Origin: Lepas anatifera
Taxonomy: Eukaryota > Arthropoda > Thecostraca > Lepadidae
Length of the DNA: 64,000 nucleotides
Assembly (NCBI GenBank): GCA_034440635.1
Contig: JAOTON010000337.1
Coordinates: forward strand, 807,501 to 871,500
Reading direction: 5' to 3'
Shown: in pieces, positions 44,152 through 58,625 of the stretch
How the letters are laid out: every line of letters starts with the position of its first letter
How positions within the stretch are numbered: position 1 is the stretch's first letter
The notes under the pieces: model-generated
The model's database searches: none
What the model saw: the letters and a program-made list of their open reading frames with translations, nothing else
Told to the model about the DNA's origin: nothing
Translations under genes and position numbers: made by a program

Positions 44152-45176
44152 GTTGGCAAGGTAAAGTTTGCATTAGGCAACGCAGGCTGAAAACTGAAAT
44201 AATGAGTATGTTTCTAGAGTACGTTTTGAAAAACCTAACTGCGAAATATTCACGATATCAATATGACAGTGTACATAAACGACTAAAATACATTTCATGT
44301 TGATCATATCTAAAACACAATCGAACACACTTCAGCTTTTTATGTGAGCATGATATTAAACATATAACCGCACCTCAAATAAAAAAATAACTACCTAACT
44401 AAATGAGGATTCCTGTGGATAGTTCCTGCCGCTTCTGTGCCTACGTGCTACTGTGGACACAGATGCAGGAGGTGCAGTATCCCCACCTCGGACATCTTCA
44501 CAACCGCTTCTACCTCCTCCATCATCTGTGCGGTTATGGGTTACCAAGGCTGCCTGCTGCTTGGTGGACCATAAAGCTAACTTTTCCTGTCTATTGTTCC
44601 GCTGGCTGCATATGGGAGGAGCGTAGGGTTATGGTAGACGGTGGACTAAAGTCGTTACAAGAGGAAACTGACCGACTGGTCAACTGTTGGAGTTGTTGCA
44701 TTCGCCATCGCTGCAAAATTGTCTTTATACAACGCGAAGCAATGCCGAAGAAAGAGGAACTTTTGGATTTTGTTCTTCCATTAAGCAAGGCTGAGAGGTT
44801 CTACTATCACGCACATAATCACAAAGAGACCAAATGCCTTTCCGACGGACGAAGGTATATTGAGGCTACAGATAGCGACTGAACCAAAAAGGAGTCGAAA
44901 CAGACATTCTGGCTACCTCTGGAGACCACAATTAACGCTTTAAAAGCTGCTTTTGCTCGCTATGAGCCGCGGAATGACGTTTCCTTTTTGATGAATAAAT
45001 GTCAGGTTGTGAAACGAGCTGTTTGTGGAATGATATCTGATTAATATTGCAATATACTACACTTTCATTACTATTCTTCCATTGTTTAGAAGAGCAAAGG
45101 GATACTTTAGGGAAACGACTATTTTACGGGCTTTTCACAATTTCTGAACTTTTTGAGCTTGAGGAACGTCTAACAG
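44152..45176 (+). other. Segment between two same-orientation MITE copies; unrecognised 159-residue frame at 44403-44882
   Basis: The frame 44403-44882 ends KETKCLSDGRRYIEATDSD. An alternative frame across 44500-44610 reads VRLWVTKAACCLVDHKANFS, loosely like a Myb/SANT-type DNA-binding start. That would suggest a decayed transposon or regulatory gene with a frameshift. I do not recognise it firmly. It is bracketed by copies C and D of the TTAA element. Confidence 0.25.
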
Positions 45177-46023
45177 TTAACACGCGCATTGACGGGGGTC
45201 TGAGCCACCTTCGCATTGACGGGGGCGGGTACCCGCCCCCCTAAGATCTCGAGAACCACGGTAGGTAGCGAAAAACGGTAAACGGCGTTGGGCTGCCCAT
45301 CCACTTCTCCATCGAAAACATTTGAACCATTTTTTGTCAGGTCACATTTAAGGTCACCAGAGGTCAAAACATGCCCGTCATAGGGATAACATGTAAATTT
45401 AGTTTTTCGGCCATTACATCTGAACAAGTAAAGATAAAGCAAAACGACTTAAACTATATGAATCCTCTTGGCAAGCCGAATCGAATGATATATAATTTGA
45501 CCTTGCTAGGTCAAATCAGGGATTTGACCTGACCTGAGGTCAGGTCAGGGTCAAATTATATAAAATTCATATCATTAGAACCGCAAAGCACAGGCAAGTC
45601 TAATGCAGCTAAAATAAATGGTCTATCACCATCCATTACTGAGTTATTCCGTAAAAACCATTTTTCCCATGTATTTCCTATTGAGAGGTCATACCTCGTA
45701 CCTGACCTTAGGTCATCGATATCAAAAATACCGGAACATATTTTAGAGAACTCGGTGGGGCCATTATGTGATATGAGTTTCAATCGGGTAAGTTCACCCT
45801 GCTCCGACTTATGCTATCTTAAACTTTTTTTGAGGTCGGATCACTTGACCTGTACTGGTGACTTGACCTGAGATGACCTAACCTTAAAATTTTCACAGAA
45901 GTTGTAAAAATGATGAGGGAAAAGGTATACCAAGTACGGCGGCGCTACGCGCCGCAGTTTTTCTACTATCCCCGAAAAACCCGAGGGGGCGGGTACCCGC
46001 CCCCCCGTCAATGCGCGTGTTAA
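45177..46023 (+). mobile_element. TTAA-bounded MITE-like element, copy D
   Basis: TTAA at 45177-45180 and 46020-46023, 847 bases. I count 15 exact AGGTCA/TGACCT hexamers, including the perfect everted cluster at 45525-45547. With 845 bases and two strands about 0.4 would be expected by chance. No coding capacity. Confidence 0.88.
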
Positions 46024-46490
46024 TTTCCTTCACCCCGTTTTTTACACTTCTTCAGCAACCTTTTTGTGTTTTGTCTCAGAAATAGCACATCGGGGTTACA
46101 TTTGGCGACTTCCTGTCTCAAAGGGCAGATGTCCCCCCCCATCATCCAGAGAAGCCGCGGTGCGCCACATGGTGAATTGAATTTGGTGGATCGTCTCCGA
46201 CCGCTTAGGCATCCGCGGGTATGTGTGCTCCAGCAGGCCGCGAACGCACCGCAGGTGACTGCACTGAAGCGCGTGCACTCGCCTCGGCACAAGCACCACC
46301 GGTGCGACCCCGTCATGGCCGGGCACCCTGCAGACATGACATCATATCATGTGTATGATCGTGTATATCAATAAAGCTTATATCAAAACCAAACCAAACC
46401 AGAAATCTAGGAGACCATTGCCACGTGACTTTTCCATGCGGATTACCCCACTTTTGTTCAAATTAACGAATGCTTACTCTCTGTTGACAG
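46024..46490 (+). other. Probable 5' region of the gene at 46491
   Basis: Overlapping frames on both strands at 46066-46374 are unrecognised. A run of aaacc repeats lies at about 46386-46402. The segment ends in ctctctgttgacag, a good acceptor preceding the signal-peptide ATG, so it may be a 5' intron or promoter. Confidence 0.3.
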
Positions 46491-47610
46491 GTTGGTATCA
46501 CACAACAATGCGAGCGTCCTTTCATCTTACGGCGGTAGTGATGTGGTCCTTCTTCACCACTGCTCTCAGCGTCCTGGAGTCGCCAGCAGCTACCCCAGAA
46601 CCCGGGCGCACTGCACCAGGTTTGCCTGTGCTCACCACTACCACACTACACCCCGCAACAGGGGATGCGTCTTCAGGGTCCTCCATCACGGGCACCAACT
46701 CCGTACCGCCCTCTACAACAGCTACAGTATCAACTTCGCCAGATGTCGAACCTGTCGCAGTGTCTCTTCTCACCCCAACGCCCATCTCAGCTCAATTCAG
46801 CACAGACGCGATGATCAAACTTCCGCAGACCACGAGACCAAACACAAATGAGCCCAGCATCGGGGCCAGCGTGACGTCAGAGTCAACCGTGACCGCTTCT
46901 GCTGTTACAGCGAGGGAGACAGAGAGTCCTCCTGAGCTGTTTGGAACGGGATGGAGTCGTGGCTCCAGAGATGGGCACCAGACACAGCCTATGCTGCCGA
47001 AGACGGCACCTGCTACTTCCCTGGACGAGATGCACCCAACAGACCCTGTCAACACCAACCAGGAGTGGACTGCTTCTGAGGAACAACATGTTCAGGGAAC
47101 ATCGACGATACCAGGTCTGGTGGTCTCTGGTGGAACACAGCAAGCAAGCTCAGCATCCTCAGAGCAGAGACTTAGTTCTGTTTCACCGAATAGTTCAGAA
47201 AACAAGGAAAACATGACAATGACCACTGCACAAGCTCCTGTGCCTACTACGTCAGGAGGCATCATGTCCTCCAAAAGTTCAACCTCTTCCGCCAGCCCCA
47301 CTTCCCTGCCGGTGCCCAGTCTCGGGTCTGAACCTAGGAAGAACCCCCGCCATTGAAACTGATGACACCTCTGTACGGACCGTGAGTCCATCCGACACCA
47401 GCCCAAGCACTGAAGCTGACATCCCCGCGTCAGCCGCCTCCTGCGACCTGGAGCTGCCCGAAGGCTCCCTCCAGTGGAGGCCAGCTTCTGATGTTCCGGT
47501 CATCTTACCACTCACGGTATGTTCCACTGTCGGTGCAGCCGACAGATTTCAGGGATGAGAGCTGTTTGTAGCACCCGTGTCTACGCTGCCATAGTTAATA
47601 ATAAAGACTC
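46491..47610 (+). CDS. Secreted Ser/Thr/Pro-rich (mucin-like) protein, reading frame broken near its end
   Basis: ATG 46508 follows an acceptor (gttgacag at 46483-46490) and encodes a signal peptide, MRASFHLTAVVMWSFFTTALS. About 260 residues rich in Ser, Thr and Pro follow (for example TTTTLHPATGDASSGSSITG), without tandem periodicity, suggesting O-glycosylation. The frame stops at 47354-47356. After the C5 run at 47344-47348, however, a neighbouring frame of the same Ser/Thr/Pro character runs on (ETDDTSVRTVSPSDTSPSTE) to tga 47556-47558. This indicates a one-base indel or assembly error. AATAAA lies at 47600-47605, 41 bases after that stop. A donor-like acg|gtatgt at 47518 could alternatively end the exon. 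Upstream exons may hold only 5' UTR. The specific family is unknown; such proteins serve in cuticle, mucus or adhesive secretions. Confidence 0.5.
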
Positions 47611-49315
47611 TGAGTAACTTCTATGTATGCTCAAAATATATGGGAGCTTGGTTTCGAAATATTCTCCGCCGGTATGACTTATTTGAGATGAAATTAGATA
47701 CAAACTTCTCTGGGAGCTCTACACACGTGCTAAGTCTGAATTCGTTACAGAGTCATGCGAATTAGCATTTGATTTTTGAAGCCATATTGCTTTATATTAT
47801 TATCGAACATCATACAATACTGAATTTTTTTTGGATTAGACAAACACCCAGCATCAAGACCACATGGCGGAACGCATGGGGCATGGAGCAGTAGTATAAA
47901 AACCGCATGACAAAATGCATGGAGCGCAGAGTAATATCTTTTTTCAAAGAGTTTTTGATATCGCCATTTTGTCGGTCTCGTCCTGGTCTGTTTGTCTATA
48001 ATCTGTGCGTCCTGAAAGTCAAGTTTCTTGGAGCGGTTCTTATCGGACAGATTTACAGACAATTAATCAACTTAATTAGGAAAGCTAATTCCAGAGCTTT
48101 GACAAATTGTAAGGTGATATACCCTACTCCTTGCATATAGGGCATTTCACAACAAATCAACCAACACGCTACGCCTCAGATTTTGATGAAAATTTGTCTC
48201 AAAGTTTGTCCAGGGCGTGGATTAACATTGTTCATTTGGGTATTTGTGTATTGTATTTGAAGCCATACACGTTTATTATTACACAGACACACACACATAC
48301 ACATACACAGTTCCGTTAAAAAGAGCTTGAAAACATTTGAGAACGGAGCTCGCTACAAGGCAAGACAGGAAATTACTAAGATAGTTCTCACATGATTTTA
48401 GCCGGAGATGTTTGCCTTAGTATAGTAACCATGACCTATATTGTATCCATACAAACACTTTTTGACGATGCAATTATCCAAAAAAGAGCCAGTTTGTGCA
48501 TCCCACTGGCTCAGTGCTTCCACCACTGGTATAACCAGCTGTAAACCTGTAGCATCTGGTAGCTGAGCTCAAGAGGAAGAGAAGTCTGGGCTGGAGAGCA
48601 TGCCTTTGATGCTGGATCGAGACAACATGTCGAGGTTTCGAGACCTGCGCCCAGTGATGGAGAGAAAGTCTATGAGGGAATACTCGTTTTGCTTCTCTGT
48701 GTTGTGGAGTGAGCGGATAAAGGCAGAGGATTGTCTGTTCCTTCTCTTCCTAGAAGCACTACTCTTGTTTGAAACACTTGCTCCATGTTCTCCCAGATTT
48801 CCTGCCGGTTGACCTCAAGGGCAACTCATGCCACTGCTTGGGTGGCCCACCACAGACGTGGCGCCACCTATCGGCGCTATGACGGAGTGGTAGGCATGTC
48901 GACAGCGAGTCAGCGCCACCAGGGCCAGTAGATTCGATGGACAGCGAGTACAATCCTAGGCTAGTTGAGATTGGAGTGCATTGATACTTCTGTTCGGCAC
49001 CGTCTTCATATTAAGAATTAGTCCTTGATATAGCTGATAGCAATTAAGACAAGGAGGGGCAAGAAGCAGAGCTTGAAGGGCATCCTGCTTGTCTGTGCAC
49101 ATATTGAAGTCAAAACGTAAGACTATTTAATATATTAAGAAGGGTGTTTAATCCCATGGAACTGGTGCAAGCAGTGTGAGATATCATAAGTAGCTTTGGT
49201 TAAATAAGATGTTAATAGTTGGCGGCCTTAAATCTTATTGTAGAATCTACGGGCGATAGGAATGGTGAGATGCGAAGAAGCAAATATTGTAGCAAATCTG
49301 TCCGGAACAATTATT
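47611..49315. other. No recognised gene
   Basis: AT-rich spacer with a short (CA)-type repeat at about 48284-48308. Frames at 48600-48812 and elsewhere show no domains. Confidence 0.3.
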
Positions 49316-50802
49316 CTAATAGGTGTCTAAAAATGTACGCTTAGTAACAGTCTTGAAAAACGATCGAGAGACAGGAACGTCATCTAGAGACCGTATATTT
49401 GGGACGATTATATCATTCCAGGTGATTGGAGCAGCTATGAAGAGTGAGAAATTGCAATAATTGGTGGGAGCGAATGGAACCGTAAAGTGATTTCTGGTTC
49501 TCATGACTCTGTCATGATTTGATTGGGTGATTGTAAATTTTTCAGCTAGAGGAAGGGGAGAGTATTTGCAAGGTGTGAGTGGAGGATGAGGAGAAGCGAA
49601 TGTTTAACAGATCCTGAAGTTTCAGAATTGTTAATTCCTTAAAAAGATTCGATGTGTGATCACGAACGCCGACCTTAGCAATTATTCTCACTATCTTCTT
49701 TTCGAGAGTTATAAGTCTAGTCAGCCGAGAGGAATACGTTACTCCCCAGAGTTCGGAGCAGTAATTAAGATATGGGAGTATAAGTGAATTATAGAGCATG
49801 AGGATGTATCTTGAATCCAGAATGTATTTGATACGGTTTATAAGCCCAATGTTCCGGGCGATCGTGTGTTCTGTGTTTTTTATATGAGATTTCCACTTAA
49901 GGTCCTCGTCAATAGTTATCCCAAGGTATTTAGCACTAAAACATCTTTGTATGATGGTATTATTAATTGAAATCTGAATCTGATAGGCAGGTTCAGAGTA
50001 ATGGTATACCTGGTAGACAGATTTATTAGCGTTCAGCGTGAGACGATTTCCCACCAGCCAATTATACACTTCTGGTAGGCTATTTGTAGTTATACTTTGT
50101 AGTTGGTCAATATTTTCAGCTGTATATACGAGAGCAGTATCATCAGCGAAAAGTAAAAATTTAGGGGTTTGCGAGCTGAGATGTATGTCATTAATATAAA
50201 GGAGAAATAGGAGGGGCCCAAGAACAGAACCCTGTGGTACACCCATTCTTAGTGTGGGACGATTTTGTGAACAGGTATTGTTGAATTTCACTGTCTGTGT
50301 CCTGTTTTTAAGATAGGATGACAGGAAATCATTGGACAAATCCTGAAAGCCATAAAAATGTAGCTTTTTGAGCAGAATGCCATGATTTACAGTGTCAAAA
50401 GCCTTTCGAAAGATCCAGGTAAATTATTGCACAGACTTTTTTGTTTGCAAGAGAAGAGGTTATAAGATCGTACAAGAAGAGCGATCGGCACGTAGGTACT
50501 GTGCTTTCTCCTGAACCCAAATTGATGGGAGTACTAAATGTTGTGCCAATTCGGAAAGTTAACCATCTGATAATAAACAATTTTTCGAATACTTTTGCGA
50601 TAGTACTCAAAAGGGCAATTGGTCTATAGTTATTGAAATTTGATTGATCCCCAGATTTGAATACTGGTATGATCACTGCATGTTTTAAGCAGGAGGGGAA
50701 AATTCCTTGAGTTATGCATTTATTGTGCAGAGTTATGCATTTGTGCAGATTAACCCCACGCTCAATTTTATTAAAGAAAAACCGGTAATTTTTGTGTGCC
50801 AT
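49316..50802 (-). pseudogene. 5'-truncated, frameshifted CR1/L2-group LINE reverse transcriptase
   Basis: Minus-strand pieces in order are 50802-50395 (AVIIPVFKSGDQSNFNNYRP, then CAIIYLDLSKGF), 50339-49542 (MGVPQGSVLGPLLFLLYIND, FADDTALVYTAENIDQ, AKYLGITIDEDLKWKSHI) and 49504-49316 (TWNDIIVPNIRSLDDVPVSR). The first break falls in the DLSKAFD-type motif, where the Asp context is disrupted near 50395-50405. Another lies near 49540. No endonuclease domain is present. It is related to but distinct from the LINE at 28915 and gives the reference for locating that element's frameshifts. Confidence 0.85.
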
Positions 50803-53553
50803 CGTTATGAAATCACATGACTTGACCCGATTTCACAGGTAAACCTATGTCTTTGTTCTTAAATTTTGAATTTTGACTCCCCACATTATTATTTAGGTCA
50901 TAAGAAATACGGGGACGTATGTCTTATACAAATATCTTGATTTGCTTTAAAGATGTACCTAGCTAACGGAAAAATATGGTTTTGCACTGTATCAAAAAAT
51001 TTCCGGGGGCATTTTTGGGTGAACAAAGGCGGGTGAACAAAGGCATTAGGACCGCTGAAATGATGAGGCTATAAATAGCACGGTAAGAATCAGTACCCAA
51101 GAGAAGCCCATAGACAAAGTTTCCTCAAAATCTGAGATGCAGGGTGTTATTTTGATGTTGTTTTGGTCGTTTTGTCATGGAATAACCCATATCTTAGGTG
51201 ACGTCCACGATTCTTCATTAATTTTTGAGTAAAACTATTGGTACAAATATTTTCAAATTCTTATTTGATATTTTCCTCTTCAAAGCAGAAGATTGAAAGT
51301 ATTTTTTTGTAATAACCTCTAAATACTATCCCTCAAAGAATGTTAAAATTGATACGCGAACTTTTAGTTGCACAAATTATGTTTTGTTAGGGTGGAGTGG
51401 AGAAACACTCAGGAAATGTTATCTTTTTGTGTGCTCAAAATATAAGAATTATACTATACTTAACTGAAAAATGTCAGGGAGTTCAATATAATACTGCAGC
51501 TAGTTAAAACGAGGTAAGCGGACTAGGTAAAGGAAATGAGGCAGCCTTATAATTGGATTCTAACGGAAGACGCCAGGAGGTAAAGCGTATGGCAAAACCC
51601 CTTGAGTAGAATTTCCTTCGTCCTAGAAATCACCATCTGTGTAAAGACAGACAATGTTTTGAGCAGAGAGCTGTCCGCCGCGGCCCCTCCCTAGGTCAGT
51701 CAGTCACTAGCGAACAGCTCGTGGCGTCCGCAGGAGGTAGGGGAGGGGAGGTGCGACAGAAGTGCCCTCAAGAAGCGGTACGCTTATAAACGTGGTTACC
51801 CCCTAAAATATGAGTTTTGACAGAAAATGAATATAAAACCATGGGTTTTTCGATATGCTTTACACGACTGATAGCTCAGTTCATATGCGGTTAGAGCGAC
51901 GTATTCCCTTTGATTTATTCCGGCATAGGCATAGTTTCGAAAACGTAGAATGAATTTTTACCCAGCTTCAATCATTCTCCCGAAATAATCTGCATTTTTA
52001 AGAATGAATGTAAAACTTAAGTATAATTCATATGAATATAAACATTATACATATATACATCATGCACGAATGAACCTCCTGAGCTCTACTTTCAGGTAAT
52101 AGAAGTAGATCGCTTATGCTCCTACAGATTCAAACTAGCTGTTTTTTTTTTCTTCAAAACCACAGGCCCTATTCAATCAGAGTCTCACCAAAACAAGCCT
52201 TCAAATAAAAGTGTTTGGGGAAGAACCATATTAAGATAATGAAGCATTATAAGTCTTACAATTCAAACCAAACATCAGGTGGAGGAGAGATCAACAGTAC
52301 ATTTACTATATATGTAAATATCAAAGCTACCCAGTAAAGTACTGTATGGTTGAGAAGCCCCGCTATTCTGAACATACGTGTGGAAATTGAAGCAATACAA
52401 AACTTATCCACTTAAGCCTTCGAGAGCTGTTCGTTCGCCGCTGTTTATGCACAGGCGCAGATGCAACTTAATTGGAACTGCAGCCTTCATTAGTAGGGAA
52501 TGCGATATATTTTTCATCTACTGAAAGCGCAGCAGCCACGCTAATTCTCCCAGTGCTCAGTAATTAACATGACAATGGAGAAAGGAAGCTGATTTGGCAC
52601 GGCCTTCCCCGAACCACCCAGAGTTTCACTCTGAAACTGAAACGGAAATCACCAGATCTGAAAGCACTCCCGGAAATAATGATGGAATAACATGAATAAG
52701 CATTTTCCGTGCTCTCTATGAACTTTGAATACTAAGCAATCCTTCGCCTAAAAACAGCTTGTGGTAATCGAACTTTCGCTTCTACTAAAGATCATTTTGA
52801 CTTCAATAAGGCCGAGAAATATAAGAAATTAGGCCATGCATATGATTAGTGGAATATATGAACGGGCTTATATCCTGACAGAGCGGCTAGTTACAAGGTG
52901 TCACCATGATAAATTTACGGGTGTTGCGGGTGTCATTACAAGGTGTCACAGAGAGATAAATTTACGGAGCTGGGAATAAGTGGCATTGACACTTTAATGA
53001 CCCTTAAATCCCTATAGAACATCGAAAATGTATCTTGAAGCTGCGCGCTTCAAAAAGTTGAAATGCACCTCTGCGCAAGGTCAGGCATAGACCCAGGTCA
53101 GCATCGAGTTGGTTTTAATCCAGGAGGTCCATCAGGCTTATCCCGCTGCTCGTTGGGATTGTCATCGCTTCACTGAGGGACAGGAGCAATGCATCGGCAT
53201 TGCCCCGTCTATACTGGTACATAGAGTAGCCAGAGCTAGATTTGCACATCATTCGAAAGTTTTGGCACCAAAGATCGAAATCGTAAACGTGACGCAGGGG
53301 GCAGAAGAACTCTGATGGAGGTATCTCTACTTATATTAAGACTGCTAAGATAAAGGAAAAATCGCTTCATATGCTTGTTTTTCATTGAGAGTTAGAACTT
53401 AACATTGTGATATTTTGAGCATTTTGACCAGGGAAAAATTAATTAATACGTTTTTAGTTGTATTATAAAATTCAAGAGGCCCCAGTTTCTGCCATTTTAT
53501 ATAATTTGATATAATATAAACTTAAATAAATAAATTTGTCAAGGGTTTTCTAA
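50803..53553. other. Long spacer without recognised genes
   Basis: 2.75 kb of mainly AT-rich DNA. A tRNA-like D-arm tagctcag...gcggttagagcg occurs at about 51873-51900, possibly a SINE head. A small direct duplication aaggtgtcac...gataaatttacgg occurs at 52894-52965. Short frames such as 53109-53315 have no domain. Confidence 0.3.
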
Positions 53554-54315
53554 TGCGGAGGCGGATTTGGCTGATGGTTGGGAGGGGGTGGAGGCACAGG
53601 GCCCGGAATGCTGCAGAAAATATGATTAAATTCGGGGGTCATCCAGGGGCAGGTGTACCCTTCGATCCTCAGCGCCCCTGAAATGGCCGCGGTGCCCCCT
53701 GAGAGATTGAAGAGGCCCCTAAAGTGTTGCTTCCAACCCCTCCCATCAGCAGCGGGGATGAGCACTCTTAGCCCTGCGAGAGGATTTGGCGCCCACTTGA
53801 TAGTTTTTGCGTTCCAAAAGTGGCGCCATCTGGCAGGCGCGCACCCAGGATTTTTATTTGGGGAGGGGGCAGCTGACGAGAGGGAGCAGCAGGCCGGTGG
53901 AGGGGAAGGCATTTTGCCTCAGGGAGCGCACTTGTTCACCCAAAGGGCGGCCAATTTTTGCATCGGGGGGGGAGGTGAGAGTGGTGAATTGTTTGCTCCA
54001 CAGACCTATAGTAACTTGTTTTAGGGGGTGGCGTGTTGGGTGCAGGGGCAGCAAAGTCAGTGTAGGAGCGGGCGGCATGTTGGGTGCAGGGGTGGCAGAC
54101 AGCGTAGCGCTGCCTCTAAAAGTCGGTGGAGTGAAGGCTCATCATTCCCCTCGATGGGCGCCTGCGGCACCTCACATGGATGGGGCCGGCACTTTGGAGC
54201 CAAAGCGTGGGAGGGGGCGCTGCTCCCCAGGGTGCGCGTCCGCCCCCTGGCCCGGATGGCGCCCCCTCCCGACAGGGTGCCCCGCCCCTGATCGGCGATC
54301 CTGGATCAACCTATG
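53554..54315. mobile_element. Composite transposon-like repeat with GGCGGAT-type termini
   Basis: Left edge ggaggcggatttggctg and right edge gatcggcgatcctggatcaa are imperfect inverted termini. The right end matches the end of the 36214-36518 element almost base for base (cgatcggcgatcctggatcc there). An apparent second element start lies inside at about 53835 (cgcgcacccaggatttttat). GC-rich frames across it are artefacts. Confidence 0.5.
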
Positions 54316-55520
54316 CACAGTTCCACGACAGCCCTTGATACTTTAATCCTCCGTCATAAAAAATTCAGAAAAGGCATGACCCCTTTGACCCTTTGACGGA
54401 AAAAGTAAGAAAATGCCCTCTTCCCCGCGGCGGACGACAGTCGCTTAGTGGGTGGATGCAGATGGAAGTCTTCAAGACCTGGTTCCATCACTTTGTTTAT
54501 CTTGTCCATCTTTCCCCATGGGCTGACCATGTTACCCCACTAGGTGGGGCGAAATAGACTTTTGTTACTTTACGTAAATTTTAATATGATAATCACAGAG
54601 GCATTGCTGCTTGCACAGTGGTAGATGAATGTCTGAAGTATCTCTACAGCAAAAATAGGAACGAAACAAGCTCATTAAAACATCGAAAACTCACACCATC
54701 GTTACGGTGTCCGTGACCCCCCACTTTCCCCTACGCTGTTAATAGTGGATTTTAGTTCCAAATGTAGATTGAATCAGCAGTTTTGATTTCCGCGTTGTCC
54801 TTGGTAGCAGCAATAGTTTATTTTGAAAAGTTGTCGCTGGTATCTTTTCGTTCAATAGCCAGGTGAAAATTTAGCATCTGCTCTCCTAACAGTATGTTTA
54901 GGCAGTATAAAAACACTGCCATCAAAACACGAACAAAACTTCCTATATCAATCCAGCGATGCCTTTTTGGACAACAGTATTACATACTGCTCTGGTAGAC
55001 CCAGGGTACCTCTGAGAGGTCGAAGGTCCAAACATTGGCTTTGATCATTGACATTGTACTAGGAGCAGGTTATATGAATAATTTATACTTTATATGACCC
55101 TTTATCTTCTTGACCCTATATCTTTCTCGTATTATCAAAGGCACGATGTCGAAATATTATACTTCTTAGCCCTTTTGATTGTTTTGGATTTCTCTGAGCG
55201 ATTATCGAATAACTTTTGTTTGTTGTAAACTATAATCACGGCTAGCACGTTTAGAACCACAATATACAATTAAAACTAGCTCCATACTTGAACGTTTACT
55301 CCACAATTTGTTTAACAACTGACTGCTTACCAGTCTACGTCTCCTCAGTTTTTAGTAAAGGAGCTGCATGTTTTAGCAGAAGTCTCCAGAGAAATAGGCC
55401 ATTGTCCGCCAATCCCCAGAACTGACAGCCACGTCCGGGCCGCTGCTCAGATGCACAATTCACAAAGTGAAGTAGCTATTTTTTTAAACACAGAATCTCA
55501 TACAAAAATACGCAGTGCGT
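54316..55520. other. No recognised gene
   Basis: AT-rich spacer with no supported feature. Confidence 0.3.
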
Positions 55521-58475
<2,955 letters not shown>

Positions 58476-58625
58476 CGGCGGATACAAGGAGGGCTAGGGG
58501 ATTAAGTCCCCTCTCCGTTCCAGTGACTATAGTTAATGCACAGCCGGAGAGGGACATCTGCTCCCAGGCAATGGGGGAGTTCGAACCCCTAGCCCCCCCC
58601 ATGTGGTCCTGGATCCACCACTGAT
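58476..58625. mobile_element. Short MITE-like element with GGCGGAT/ATCCACC ends
   Basis: Left cagcggcggatacaaggagg and right ggtcctggatccaccactg are inverted, imperfect termini, and the interior pairs ctaggggatt with gaacccctag. About 150 bases, non-coding, same terminal type as 11678-11832. Confidence 0.55.

Noticed and set aside
46020..46337. Cys-rich minus-strand 105-residue frame as a secreted peptide
   Set aside because: No signal peptide and no regular Cys spacing; it starts inside the end of MITE copy D and is open on both strands.
53653..54346. Overlapping plus-strand frames of 123 and 179 residues
   Set aside because: They lie entirely in a GC-rich TIR element and read through its termini; codon pattern and composition are not protein-like.
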